NCBI GenBank assembly: GCA_964607245.1
Contig: CAZSIB010000002.1
Span: 1-64,000, forward strand
DNA: 64,000 bases
Reading direction: 5' to 3'
Source: CAZLPZ01 sp964607245
GTDB lineage: Bacteria; Pseudomonadota; Alphaproteobacteria; Micavibrionales; Micavibrionaceae
Made by a program: the position numbers and the translations under genes. The notes beneath the pieces were generated by a model, which searched no databases, was not told the DNA's origin, and saw nothing but the letters and a program-made list of their open reading frames with translations. Below, one piece after another: positions 26,595 to 35,169 of the stretch (within the stretch, counting starts at the first letter, position 1; every line of letters begins with the position of its first letter).

Positions 26595-26772
26595 ACACGC
26601 ATAGCGCGATAAATAAATTCCTTAAAACCTAAAATTGAATTTAAATAATTATAAATTTATACATGAGAGTCTGAATGTAAGGTGCAAGTTTATCTTGCGG
26701 CCGATGAAAAGACTGAATACAATTGTAACCACCTTGAAGGACCTCAAGGCATCAAAATTGAAGGAGATCAAT

Positions 26773-27339
26773 ATGTTAAAATTTAATGCACGGGCGTTTG
26801 CCGTGACTTCTGCCGCTGGCGTCGCCCTTGTTATTGGCTTTGGGGCCCAAGCACAGACAAACGTTACCGGTCATGTGAATCTGACCGTCAATAACGCAAT
26901 CAGTATTACCGAATCAACACCGATGGAGTTTGGAACTTTCTTGGTGGTCAAGGATACAGCAGGTGCCAACACGGCAACCCTGACCATGGCCTCAAACGGT
27001 ACCGCAACGCCCTCAAACAACGCCCCGGCAACATTTACATCGGTCAGTGCGGTCCTACCAGCCGCCCGTTCGCAGGGTATATTTAGTATCACAGGGGCGG
27101 CCGCCAGCACCGTCATTAACGTTGCGACATCGGGTTTGAACGACCTGAACTGCGCTTTATGTTCTAGTTCGGATGATATTCTGTTGACATCTGTTACCCC
27201 CGCTACGGCGACCGTGACAACAGATGGTAGTGGTGATGCGACAATTAACGTGGGTGCTGTTTTAACAACAAAAACAGGTGCGACCCAATATCAAGATGGG
27301 GCCTATGTCGGGACCTATACGCTGACTGTGAACTACTAA
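26773..27339 (+). CDS. DUF4402-type fimbrial subunit 1
   Basis: This 188-residue protein begins with a signal peptide (FNARAFAVTSAAGVALVIGFGAQAQ). The mature part is rich in Thr, Ala, Asn and Gly, has a MEFGTFLVV segment and ends in a GTYTLTVNY beta-strand, as in DUF4402 pilins of alphaproteobacterial chaperone-usher systems. A CALC pair lies near residue 136. The ATG at 26773 is supported by AAGGAG (26761-26766). It lies divergent from the usher and is followed by an intrinsic terminator, so it may be expressed more strongly than the later genes. Confidence 0.8.
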   Translation: MLKFNARAFAVTSAAGVALVIGFGAQAQTNVTGHVNLTVNNAISITESTPMEFGTFLVVKDTAGANTATLTMASNGTATPSNNAPATFTSVSAVLPAARSQGIFSITGAAASTVINVATSGLNDLNCALCSSSDDILLTSVTPATATVTTDGSGDATINVGAVLTTKTGATQYQDGAYVGTYTLTVNY

Positions 27340-27369
27340 TTATTTCTCCTTTTAAATAGAATAGACGAC

Positions 27370-27401
27370 AAAGGGGCGGAGTTATCCGTCCCTTTGTTTT
27401 T
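27370..27401 (+). terminator. Intrinsic terminator after pilin 1
   Basis: An 11-base stem (27370-27380 with 27385-27395, one G-U pair) with a GTTA loop is followed by a T-rich tract at 27397-27401. Confidence 0.8.
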
Positions 27402-27449
27402 GATCTTTTCTCCTCTATAATTCCACAGGAGCGGTGCGGAGTTATTGCG

Positions 27450-27950
27450 ATGATGAAATCCAAAGACAATACGCGCGTTTTTTTAAAGCATCCGGTCGCC
27501 TTTTTTTTGACGATGGTGGTGGCGGGCTTGTTGTCGGGAATGTCGACTTGTTTTGCTCAAACAATCACCCCGGTCGACGAATTTTCTTTTGGTAGTTTCG
27601 CGATCAAGGACAATACGGCGCGGCATATGTTGCGTGTCTCTCGTACCGGTGGTGTCACGGCCGATCCTGAATTTATTATCTTTTCTGGTCCTACGCCCGC
27701 CGAATATAACCTATCTGGATTTCCAGCATTTACGCCTCTGAACGTTACAATTCCGGATTCGACGGTAACATCCGGCGGAGGTGGGGCGGGATTTACGCTT
27801 GAATCGTTTACCCCCACGCCCAGCCTGACAACCGATGGATCCGGGAATGCCACCTTGCTTATTGGAGCAAGTTTGTATACCTCTGGGAACAGTGCTCTTT
27901 ATGTCGATGGCGCGTTTTCGGGGACCATCGATATCACCATTACATACTAG
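27450..27950 (+). CDS. DUF4402-type fimbrial subunit 2
   Basis: The 166-residue protein has a long basic-then-hydrophobic signal peptide ending at SMSTCFAQ, then a FSFGSFAIKD segment and a C-terminal GTIDITITY strand, parallel to the first pilin. A GGAG site precedes the ATG by about 8 bases. It lies 13 bases upstream of the chaperone gene and is probably co-transcribed with it by readthrough or from its own promoter. Being smaller and lacking the Cys pair, it may be a minor or tip subunit (inference). Confidence 0.75.
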   Translation: MMKSKDNTRVFLKHPVAFFLTMVVAGLLSGMSTCFAQTITPVDEFSFGSFAIKDNTARHMLRVSRTGGVTADPEFIIFSGPTPAEYNLSGFPAFTPLNVTIPDSTVTSGGGGAGFTLESFTPTPSLTTDGSGNATLLIGASLYTSGNSALYVDGAFSGTIDITITY

Positions 27951-27963
27951 GAAAATAAGAAAG

Positions 27964-28782
27964 ATGATCAAACAATTTGCAGTTGTTTCATTCTGTTTTA
28001 TTCTGCTGATGGTACCGCATCTCGCGCAAGCGAATGTGATGGTCAGTCCCATCTATGTTATTTTTGACAACCGGATGCGCAGTGCCGAAGTGACGTTACT
28101 CAACACTTCGGATGAAACGAACGTGTACCGTCTTTCTTGGGCGTATAACCGCCAAAAAGAGGACGGAAGTTATGAGTCGTTGAAAGAGCCCTTACCCGGT
28201 ACGCCGGATTTGGCCAGTATGATCCGGTTTTCTCCACGACAAATTACGATTCCTCCCCAAGGCCGTCAAAGCGTGCGGCTTCATCTGCAACGCCCCAGCG
28301 ATTTGCCAGATGGTGAATATCGGATCCACTTAACTTTCCAACAGCTTCCCAAAGAAACGCCGCTGCCGCGCCATGAAGGGCCTGGGATCACCATGGGCAT
28401 GCGTGTGGCAATTGGCGTGTCGATCCCGGTTGTTGTGCGTCAAGGTGAATATGACGCCCAAGCTAAAATTGTTGACGCCCGTTTTGTTCCTCCGGCCAAG
28501 GAAGAGGGGATAAATAACCCGGCCTTGATGGTCAAGGTGGCGCGGACGGGTAAACACGGCACCTATGGGCGTTTGCGGGTATTTTGGAATAATGGCGAAA
28601 AGCAGGAAGAAGTGGGGCTGCTCAATAATTTTGCGGTCTATGCCGAGAACTCGGCGCGGAGCGCCAAAGTCCCCATGAATACCCGCTCGATCCCTTCGGG
28701 GACATTGCATTTGATTTACGAGGGAGACGGCCCCCAGCGGGGTAAAATCTTTGCAGAACAAGAGATTAAGATCGGGAAATAA
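27964..28782 (+). CDS. Fimbrial periplasmic chaperone
   Basis: This 272-residue protein has a signal peptide (IKQFAVVSFCFILLMVPHLAQA), then a two-domain immunoglobulin-like PapD fold: VMVSPIYVIFDNRMRSAEVTLLN, an RFSPRQITIPPQGRQSVRL segment typical of fimbrial chaperones, and a beta-rich second domain. It binds unfolded pilin subunits in the periplasm and hands them to the usher. The ATG at 27964 fits the signal peptide; longer frames upstream overlap the pilin gene. Confidence 0.88.
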   Translation: MIKQFAVVSFCFILLMVPHLAQANVMVSPIYVIFDNRMRSAEVTLLNTSDETNVYRLSWAYNRQKEDGSYESLKEPLPGTPDLASMIRFSPRQITIPPQGRQSVRLHLQRPSDLPDGEYRIHLTFQQLPKETPLPRHEGPGITMGMRVAIGVSIPVVVRQGEYDAQAKIVDARFVPPAKEEGINNPALMVKVARTGKHGTYGRLRVFWNNGEKQEEVGLLNNFAVYAENSARSAKVPMNTRSIPSGTLHLIYEGDGPQRGKIFAEQEIKIGK

Positions 28783-28824
28783 CCCAGTCTCGAGAGAATA
28801 CTTTTGCGCCCCACGCCGACCTTC

Positions 28825-28859
28825 AAAAAATGGACTGGATCGCTCGTCCCATTTTTTTT
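28825..28859 (+). terminator. Intrinsic terminator after the chaperone gene
   Basis: An ATGGAC/GTCCCAT stem with one bulge follows the chaperone stop and is followed by eight T bases (28852-28859). Confidence 0.6.
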
Positions 28860-28895
28860 AGCGCTAATTAAAAATCCTTTTCGATCAAAGCGATA

Positions 28896-28925
28896 TTGAC
28901 CTCGCTCTCAAACGGACCGTATCAT
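28896..28925 (+). promoter_or_regulatory. Sigma-70-type promoter for the AMIN lipoprotein
   Basis: TTGACC (28896-28901) and TATCAT (28920-28925) are separated by 18 bases, about 36 bases before the ATG. Confidence 0.5.
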
Positions 28926-28961
28926 AATAATGGGCAATCCTGCCCATTCTAATGACTCTAA

Positions 28962-30119
28962 ATGAATCACGTTCGAAAACGACAATTTTTTCGGACGCCG
29001 CGAACACGTTGGCGCGGCGAATGGTTACTATTGTGTGCGTTTTTGACTGTTTTTCCATTTATTTTGGTTGGGTGTGGCGCATCGCCGCCGCGTACGTCCG
29101 GCGCGAATCATCCCCCCGACGTGATTCGTTCTGAAGGCGATTCGTCACAAAATATCCTGACCATTGACCCTCTTTTACCCCCGGATGGGGATGTGCGTCC
29201 GCCGCGCGCCGGAGAAACGGGCCGCCCGCGGAATGAGCAAGGCCTTCCCATCCTTGAGGCCAAGGGCCTAAATGTTGAAAAAATGTTTTCAGAGGATATT
29301 AAAGACCCCGTCGAACGGATCAAACGGCTTGAAAATACGGTGCTTGAAATGCGGCGTGATTTTGATTCGGTCATTCCGGCGATCAATCGGCTTTTGGCGA
29401 TCGAGGCGGATATTCAGGAACTGACAACCCAACTCCAAGCCTTATTGAACGAAGAAGGGAAAGGGGCCGATCAGTCAGGAGATCATCTGCCCCTTGATTC
29501 GATTGCGCCTCTCGATGCTTTGGAGATTTCTCCGCCCCCGGCATCCGACCCAACGGGGGATGTGATCAAACAACTAAAATCGAACGCGCCAAAGAGCATT
29601 GACCCCCTGAACCCGGATATCTTGGGCGAATCCGTGCCTGAGGTCAGTATAAAACCGAAAAAATTGACTTCGGTTGTTATTCCCCCGGCCCGTCCGAAAG
29701 AACTCTCAAAAGGAGAAATAAAATTACCTTCGTCGGAAACCCCGGGAGCCCCTCTTGCGGATCAGACACTCGGGCTTTCATCCATTCGCTTGGGGCACCA
29801 TCAGGACAAGTTGCGTTTGGTTATAGATGTCCCACGTGAGATTGCGTTTACCGCAGATCTGGATCATCAGAAACATCTTCTTGTGATTGAACTGCCGGGG
29901 GTTGTGGTGGATCCCGCGCGGCAAGATGTGCCCTCAAGCGCCCTTGTCAAAAACATGGCTCTCGAAACGGTGAAAGGTCAGAAAAATAATAGCCGGGCGG
30001 TTTTTGAACTTAAATCCAATACAAAAATCCTCATGTCGACCCTGATGCCGCCCAGCGGTGATAAAACAAGCTGGGGATTGGTGATGGATCTGGATTCACC
30101 TAAAGAAAAAGGCCAATAA
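28962..30119 (+). CDS. Lipoprotein with AMIN-like C-terminal domain
   Basis: The 385-residue protein has a basic N-terminus, a hydrophobic segment and a lipobox FILVGC with Cys38, so it is an outer- or inner-membrane lipoprotein. A long Pro/Asp-rich linker contains a short coiled-coil-like part (KRLENTVLEMRRDFDSVIPAINRL). The last 110 residues (IRLGHHQDKLRLVIDV...LLVIELPGVVV) resemble AMIN domains, which bind peptidoglycan or guide envelope complexes to it. It lies upstream of the SirB1-like gene with 15 bases between. Confidence 0.65.
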   Translation: MNHVRKRQFFRTPRTRWRGEWLLLCAFLTVFPFILVGCGASPPRTSGANHPPDVIRSEGDSSQNILTIDPLLPPDGDVRPPRAGETGRPRNEQGLPILEAKGLNVEKMFSEDIKDPVERIKRLENTVLEMRRDFDSVIPAINRLLAIEADIQELTTQLQALLNEEGKGADQSGDHLPLDSIAPLDALEISPPPASDPTGDVIKQLKSNAPKSIDPLNPDILGESVPEVSIKPKKLTSVVIPPARPKELSKGEIKLPSSETPGAPLADQTLGLSSIRLGHHQDKLRLVIDVPREIAFTADLDHQKHLLVIELPGVVVDPARQDVPSSALVKNMALETVKGQKNNSRAVFELKSNTKILMSTLMPPSGDKTSWGLVMDLDSPKEKGQ

Positions 30120-30134
30120 AAAGCCTCCGCTTCC

Positions 30135-30959
30135 ATGGATGACTCTCTCGCATCGTTGCTCTCTGCACTAGAACATCAATCTCCAGATGAGATTCCGGTA
30201 GCGCGGATCGCACTTTTGCTGGGGGCCCGGCGTTTGCCGCCTTGTGATCTTACCCCCTATCTAGATCGGTTGGAGGCACTTGGTCCCCGTGTGCGTGTGC
30301 GGCGTGCCGCGCACGCGACGGAAGACGATCTGATCGCAGATCACGCGGCGCTCTGCTATGTGCTGGTGACCGAGGATGGCTATCACGGCGACACAGAAAC
30401 CTATCATGATTTGCAAAACGCGAACCTCGTGTGCGTGATGGATCGCCGATGTGGGTTGCCCATCACGCTTGGGCTTCTTTATTACCACGCGGCGCGCGCG
30501 GCGGGGATGGCGGTTGAAGGGGTCAATTTTCCCGGGCATTTTCTTCTCCGCCTGGGGGCGGGATCACACACCTGTATCATCGATCCGTTTCATCAGGGGC
30601 GTGTGATGGCGGCTCCGGATTTGCGTGATCTTGCCAAAAAAATACATGGGCCGCAGGCCGAGTTGTCGGCGTCCTATTACCAAACGCTTTCCCCGCGTGA
30701 TATGCTGATCCGTCTCGAAAATAACGTCAAGCGTCGCCAGATTGAAATGGGGGATGATCACGCGGCGCTCCGCACTCTTGAAACCATGCGCCAGATTGAC
30801 CCGAGAGAACCGCGCGTGTGGTTGGATGCCGGGGTTCTTTATGCGCGCATTGGACAGATCGGCCTCGCACGCGAAAACCTCGGCGCGTATATCGCGCATT
30901 TTCCAGCCGGGCACATCAATCGGCGCGAGGCCGAGGCGTTGCTCCGGACGCTTGAATGA
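30135..30959 (+). CDS. SirB1-like protein (transglutaminase-like with TPR)
   Basis: The 274-residue cytoplasmic protein has the SirB1 N-terminal transglutaminase-like domain. The GLPITLGLLYYHAARAAGMAVEGVNFPGHFLLR region is its signature, but the catalytic Cys of true transglutaminases is not obvious. The C-terminal 80 residues form tetratricopeptide helices (LRTLETMRQIDPREPRVWLDAG). The role of this widespread family is unknown. Confidence 0.78.
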   Translation: MDDSLASLLSALEHQSPDEIPVARIALLLGARRLPPCDLTPYLDRLEALGPRVRVRRAAHATEDDLIADHAALCYVLVTEDGYHGDTETYHDLQNANLVCVMDRRCGLPITLGLLYYHAARAAGMAVEGVNFPGHFLLRLGAGSHTCIIDPFHQGRVMAAPDLRDLAKKIHGPQAELSASYYQTLSPRDMLIRLENNVKRRQIEMGDDHAALRTLETMRQIDPREPRVWLDAGVLYARIGQIGLARENLGAYIAHFPAGHINRREAEALLRTLE

Positions 30960-31022
30960 ATGAAGACACACAAGGGACGTTGGTGCAGCCTAAGCAAACT
31001 AGAGAGTCAATCGTCTACCCCA

Positions 31023-32063
31023 TTAATTTGCTTTTTTCTCGGTCTCATACGGTTTGGGACTGCATTTCATTGCGGGGGCGGTGCCGCCGCTTGAGAATTT
31101 GATGCTGCTGGCATTTGCTTTGACATCAAAATAGCAGCCGGGGTTTAAACAACGATAGGTCCAGTACAGCGTCCCTTTTTCTTGGTCAAAAGCGTCTTTA
31201 TCGGCCTTGCTACCGGCATAGGCGACAACCAGACCCGTCGGGACAGCCGGCATGTCTTTACAACTTTTTCCCTCGGAACTTCCTAGTTTACAAATTTTGC
31301 CGTCCTCGAGTGCGCCACCGGTTTTCGGATCATAGGCGCAGAAATTTGGATGGACAAAGCTGAAATATTTTTTCGCGTCTTCATCGCTGCCGTACCGTTT
31401 TTTACCCGTACCCACCAGATCACTTGATGATTTCATGCCGTCTTCATACCGGGATGAAGGGACAACGCCTTCGCAGGTGGGGGTTCCGGTTGATCCGCGC
31501 ACATCCTTGCTGGACGCCGCATTGGTCCGGTGCTGATCAAGGGCCGACATCAGGAATCCACCATTGTCACCGGAATTATCAACGACTGCGCATTTAATTT
31601 TTTCCCAGGCATTCCATAGTCGGGCGCAGTCACCACTTCCGCCGCTGGCGCTCACTTCCATGCCTGAACCAATTGAGGGTTCTTTGAATGAGTCTTTGAT
31701 GTAATTGGTAAAAGAGCTGCCGATCGTGGCGTCAATCGCATCGTCAACATCCGATGGGTTATCCCCTGTGTCTGTAAATATACTTCCCCCACTCGTAATT
31801 TGTTTCACGTGGGCGTCAAAACACGACAGGGCCAGAACGCTTGCGGGTTTGGTGATCACGGTATTATTCACCTGAACCTCACGCATCGCTTCCATCCATC
31901 CCTTTTCACGCAAGGTTTGGTAATAATTGGGATCGCAAACGGGGAGGGCCGGATAGGCGTTGGAGCCACCATCGGCCGCAAACGTGCCTGGCATCGATGC
32001 GGCCAGCAAAATACCAGTCCCGAAAACCAGATGAAAAACGGAATACAGACGTGTCGTGAACAT
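31023..32063 (-). CDS. Secreted protein of unknown function, Cys-containing
   Basis: About 346 residues, starting with a clear signal peptide (TTRLYSVFHLVFGTGILLAASMPGTFA). The mature part has about ten cysteines, is rich in Gly, Ser and Asp, and has no motif recognised here. The ATG at 32063 has an AAGG site 8 bases before it; the longer frame to 32144 would bury the signal peptide. The Cys content suggests disulfides in the periplasm or outside the cell. Downstream it converges with the SirB1-like gene. Confidence 0.6.
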   Translation of the reverse strand: MFTTRLYSVFHLVFGTGILLAASMPGTFAADGGSNAYPALPVCDPNYYQTLREKGWMEAMREVQVNNTVITKPASVLALSCFDAHVKQITSGGSIFTDTGDNPSDVDDAIDATIGSSFTNYIKDSFKEPSIGSGMEVSASGGSGDCARLWNAWEKIKCAVVDNSGDNGGFLMSALDQHRTNAASSKDVRGSTGTPTCEGVVPSSRYEDGMKSSSDLVGTGKKRYGSDEDAKKYFSFVHPNFCAYDPKTGGALEDGKICKLGSSEGKSCKDMPAVPTGLVVAYAGSKADKDAFDQEKGTLYWTYRCLNPGCYFDVKANASSIKFSSGGTAPAMKCSPKPYETEKKAN

Positions 32064-32164
32064 CGTTCTAACCTTTTGCAGATTTTGCGGGGTTCTGCCC
32101 CGCCACAATGGTTTATGATACCCGATTTTCGGGCGAAAAGCCATGGTTGGATCGGCTTCTTGGT

Positions 32165-32383
32165 TCAGATATCATCCAAGTCGATCGAAAGGACTGAGAT
32201 ATTGATGTTGTAAGACACATCGCCTTCCTCGTCATCCTTATAGACCGTCCCCATATATTCCCCGTCAACCAGAACTTCTGCCGAATCGTCGGCCTTGGGT
32301 CGGGATTTCAGTGAAATTTTATTGCTGATGCGGGTTTGTAAAAATTTTTCAAGCTTTTGGAGCTCGGCGGTGTCGAATTTCAT
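32165..32383 (-). CDS. DUF3126 family protein
   Basis: This 72-residue acidic cytoplasmic protein matches the alphaproteobacterial DUF3126 pattern, with LQKLEKFLQTRISNK and DDSAEVLVDGEYMGTVYKDDEEGDVSYN segments. Its ATG overlaps the stop of the upstream acyltransferase gene, so it is coupled to the lipid genes. No function is established. Confidence 0.85.
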   Translation of the reverse strand: MKFDTAELQKLEKFLQTRISNKISLKSRPKADDSAEVLVDGEYMGTVYKDDEEGDVSYNINISVLSIDLDDI

Positions 32384-33234
32384 GCGGCGGTTTTCCTTTC
32401 GATGAAAAAGGGTTGGTTAAAAATGCCGGTCAGACCCGGCACGGGGGGAATCGCCTGGATCGTTCCGTCTCGATGGCCTGATTTGACCATAGCTTCGACC
32501 ACACGGCAAAGGGGTTTTCTGTTTTTATACTGTTTTGGGTCAACAACCTGGTGGAAAACAAGCTCCAAAATACACCCGCGGCCCGAAAGAAACCGCATCA
32601 GATGGGTGACAAGCGGGGTATCGTCATCAAACGCCCAGGTATAGGCGCGTGCGTCGTCTATCCCTTGTGGGTGGGTCTTTGGGATAATCCGTAACGAAAA
32701 GGGCTGAACCATCAATAATCCGCCGGTCAGGTGGTGATCATGGGCGAGCGCGAAGAGCGAGGATTTAAACGGCAAAATTTCGGCGCCGTTATTCGTTGTC
32801 CCTTCAGGGAATAAAATGATCGATTTTCCGGCCTTGAGATAGGCTTGTAACGAATTTCGCCCTTGGACGGCATCGCGCCGCGCACGCGAGATATAGGCTG
32901 TTTGTTGGAGGTTTGAAAGAAATCCAAAGACAGGCCATGTAGCAACGTCGTTTTTGGCGACAAAAGACGCCTCGATTTTACTGCCCATCACCATGATATC
33001 CAAATACGACACATGGTTGCTGATAAACATGACCGGTGTGGTGGTGGAGGAGGGGGTGCCAACGATTCGGACCTTCATCCCAAAAATCTTGCATAACCCC
33101 CAATGCCAGGCACGCGGGACCTTGTACGCCCAACGGCCGCGATGGACCATCAAGACCAGCATTTGAGAAAGAACGAGGGGGATCGACCATAAGGCGAACA
33201 AAAGCACGCGCATATAGGCTTTAGCCTTGCGCAT
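32380..33234 (-). CDS. olsA: 1-acyl-glycerol-3-phosphate/lyso-ornithine lipid acyltransferase (OlsA-like)
   Basis: This 284-residue protein has a hydrophobic N-terminus that anchors it to the inner membrane, the acyltransferase HX4D motif (NHVSYLD, about residue 73) and a FPEGTTNNG motif. It is a PlsC-family O-acyltransferase. Its place immediately downstream of an OlsB-like gene (2 bases apart) suggests it adds the second acyl chain in ornithine lipid synthesis. A general PlsC role in phosphatidic acid synthesis cannot be excluded. Confidence 0.75.
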   Translation of the reverse strand: MRKAKAYMRVLLFALWSIPLVLSQMLVLMVHRGRWAYKVPRAWHWGLCKIFGMKVRIVGTPSSTTTPVMFISNHVSYLDIMVMGSKIEASFVAKNDVATWPVFGFLSNLQQTAYISRARRDAVQGRNSLQAYLKAGKSIILFPEGTTNNGAEILPFKSSLFALAHDHHLTGGLLMVQPFSLRIIPKTHPQGIDDARAYTWAFDDDTPLVTHLMRFLSGRGCILELVFHQVVDPKQYKNRKPLCRVVEAMVKSGHRDGTIQAIPPVPGLTGIFNQPFFIERKTAA

Positions 33235-33236
33235 TA

Positions 33237-34082
33237 TTATTCGTCCTCGCCACCAGCGACTTTTTTCAGGGCGCGATTGGGTAGGCTTGATCCCGTGACC
33301 ATCAAATCATAATGCTTCACGTATTTTTCAGTGATCATATAGGTCGGCATGACGATGCACACATCGACGGTATTGAATTGATGATCGATCACGGCACCGT
33401 CGCCCACCATGGCACCCGCGCGAATATAGCCCTTGATCAGGGGAGGTAACTTCATAAACACATGGCGCGCATCGATCTGGTCGCGGGGCAGCATATTCAT
33501 ATCGACATAGCGGGACGCGACGGCGCGGGGCCGCAGTTCCGCCGGGGCCAAATGATTGTGATACAAAAGCGAAAGTTCGTGTTTTAACGCCTGTGGGTCT
33601 GTGCCATGAAGGGAGGCGCAACCGAACATCAAATCGATCTGGTGCTCGGAAATATAATGGGCGATCCCTGACCATAAAAGTTGCAGGACAGACATCGTGC
33701 GATAGGGTTCCAGAACGCATGACCGCCCCATTTCCAGCATATTGTTGCTCGAGGTCGTGAGCGGGGCAATATCGTATTCGTCACTCGTATAAAAGCGTCC
33801 TGCACGTTTGGCGGCGTTCGCGTTCAATAAGCGGTACGTGCCGACAACGCCCAGATTTTGGTCCTTTGCGTTCGGGTCAATGACAATCAGGTGCGCGGTG
33901 AAATCGTCGAAATAGTCGCGGTCAAGACCGGACTTTTCCATCTCGGCATCGGCTTTGGCGCCAAATTCGCGGTAAAAAACCTCATAACGCAGGCGCTGGG
34001 CCGCCTCAATCTCGGCGGGCGTCTCGGCCAGGCGAACATGAATGCCCCGGGTGTTATCGTTTGTTTCTTTAACTGTGGTCAT
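33237..34082 (-). CDS. olsB: OlsB-like ornithine-acyl N-acyltransferase
   Basis: This 281-residue GNAT-fold protein resembles OlsB/haemolysin-like acyltransferases: RLAETPAEIEAAQRLRYEVFYREFGA near the start, DDFTAHLIVID and a MLEMGRSCVLEPYR segment characteristic of the family. OlsB transfers a 3-hydroxyacyl chain from ACP to ornithine. The OlsB-OlsA order supports ornithine lipid synthesis, an adaptation to low phosphate in other alphaproteobacteria; no pho box was seen upstream. Confidence 0.78.
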   Translation of the reverse strand: MTTVKETNDNTRGIHVRLAETPAEIEAAQRLRYEVFYREFGAKADAEMEKSGLDRDYFDDFTAHLIVIDPNAKDQNLGVVGTYRLLNANAAKRAGRFYTSDEYDIAPLTTSSNNMLEMGRSCVLEPYRTMSVLQLLWSGIAHYISEHQIDLMFGCASLHGTDPQALKHELSLLYHNHLAPAELRPRAVASRYVDMNMLPRDQIDARHVFMKLPPLIKGYIRAGAMVGDGAVIDHQFNTVDVCIVMPTYMITEKYVKHYDLMVTGSSLPNRALKKVAGGEDE

Positions 34083-34216
34083 AATTTCCTATTCCCCAAT
34101 CCCCGCCGCCGCTGCAACGTTATGCTAGCGGATTTCTTCGCCCTCGCAAGGACAAACCGCTGGAATTTTTCAGGAGCACACTGTACTCTGAAGATCCAAG
34201 AGGAGTCAACAAAAAT

Positions 34217-34969
34217 ATGGAAATGATTTTAGGTCCGCACATTCTTATTTCGTTTGTGACGCTGGTTCTACTCGAGATTGTATTGGGTGTTGATAATCTG
34301 ATCCTGATTTCAATCCTCACCGATAAATTACCGAAAGAGCAGCAACCGATCGCCCGGAAAGTCGGGATTTTGGCGGCGGTCGTGACGCGCCTGTTACTCT
34401 TGTCACTTATTTTTATGATGTCGCATTTGACGGCCACACTTTTTACGGCCTTCGATATGGCATTTTCCTGGCGGGAAATCCTGTTGATCGTGGGAGGGCT
34501 GTTCCTCCTCGCGAAAGCAACACTCGAAATTCACCACAAGATCGAAGGTGCGGGCGAGGGGCATAGCGGCCCCCACCATTACGCATCGATGGGGGTTGTG
34601 ATTGGCCAGATTGTCTTGATGGACGTGGTGTTCTCGTTCGATAGTGTCCTGACTGCTGTGGGAATCGCCGATCACCTTGAGGTCATGATTGCCGCAATCC
34701 TTGTGTCTGTTGTCTTTATGTTGATTGCGATGGAGGCGGTGAACGGCTTTATCGTCAAACACCCAACGGTCAAAGTATTGGCTCTGTCCTATATGATGCT
34801 GATTGGGTTGGCGCTGGTGGGCGAGGGGTTCCATCAGGAAATTCCGAAAGGATATCTCTATTTCGCCATGGCGTTCAGTTTTGGGGTCGAGGTGATCAAT
34901 ATGATCATTCGCTCGCGTGCCGCGCGCATCGGGGCTGCTCACCGGGCCGAACATCGTAAATCTGTTTGA
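34217..34969 (+). CDS. TerC family integral membrane protein
   Basis: This 250-residue membrane protein has about seven hydrophobic segments. It carries the TerC signatures LEIVLGVDNLILISIL near the start and VFSFDSVLTAVGI in the middle, with conserved Asp residues inside membrane helices. TerC proteins handle metal ions, often manganese, and support secretion of membrane proteins. It is divergent from olsB across 134 bases, and no yybP-ykoY riboswitch could be recognised there. Confidence 0.88.
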   Translation: MEMILGPHILISFVTLVLLEIVLGVDNLILISILTDKLPKEQQPIARKVGILAAVVTRLLLLSLIFMMSHLTATLFTAFDMAFSWREILLIVGGLFLLAKATLEIHHKIEGAGEGHSGPHHYASMGVVIGQIVLMDVVFSFDSVLTAVGIADHLEVMIAAILVSVVFMLIAMEAVNGFIVKHPTVKVLALSYMMLIGLALVGEGFHQEIPKGYLYFAMAFSFGVEVINMIIRSRAARIGAAHRAEHRKSV

Positions 34970-34973
34970 ATAA

Positions 34974-35103
34974 ATAGGCACAGACTGTCGTCCCAGCCCC
35001 CGGGTCGCGCGGGAGCGCGCGCCCGAGGATAAGCTCCGGCTGGGACCTCCTGACGTCTGTGGATTCCGGCCTTCGCCGAAATGGTGTAGGTATAAGTGCC
35101 TAT
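34974..35103. repeat. 130-base element bounded by inverted repeats, with nested palindromes
   Basis: ATAGGCAC (34974-34981) and GTGCCTAT (35096-35103) are exact inverted repeats that bound the element. Inside, CACAGAC (34979-34985) pairs with GTCTGTG (35055-35061), GTCCCAGC pairs with GCTGGGAC, and G+C-rich hairpins occupy the centre. A CCGGC-CTTC-GCCG hairpin lies at the right. This looks like a small non-coding mobile or dispersed palindromic element. No open frame fits it. Confidence 0.6.
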
Positions 35104-35169
35104 ATTAATAAATATTTCACATATTTTTTATAAGATGAGGGGGTAAAACCGATTACACACAGGGCATAA

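Noticed and set aside
34083..34216. Possible yybP-ykoY manganese riboswitch before terC
   Set aside because: No characteristic conserved core was recognisable in the 134 bases.
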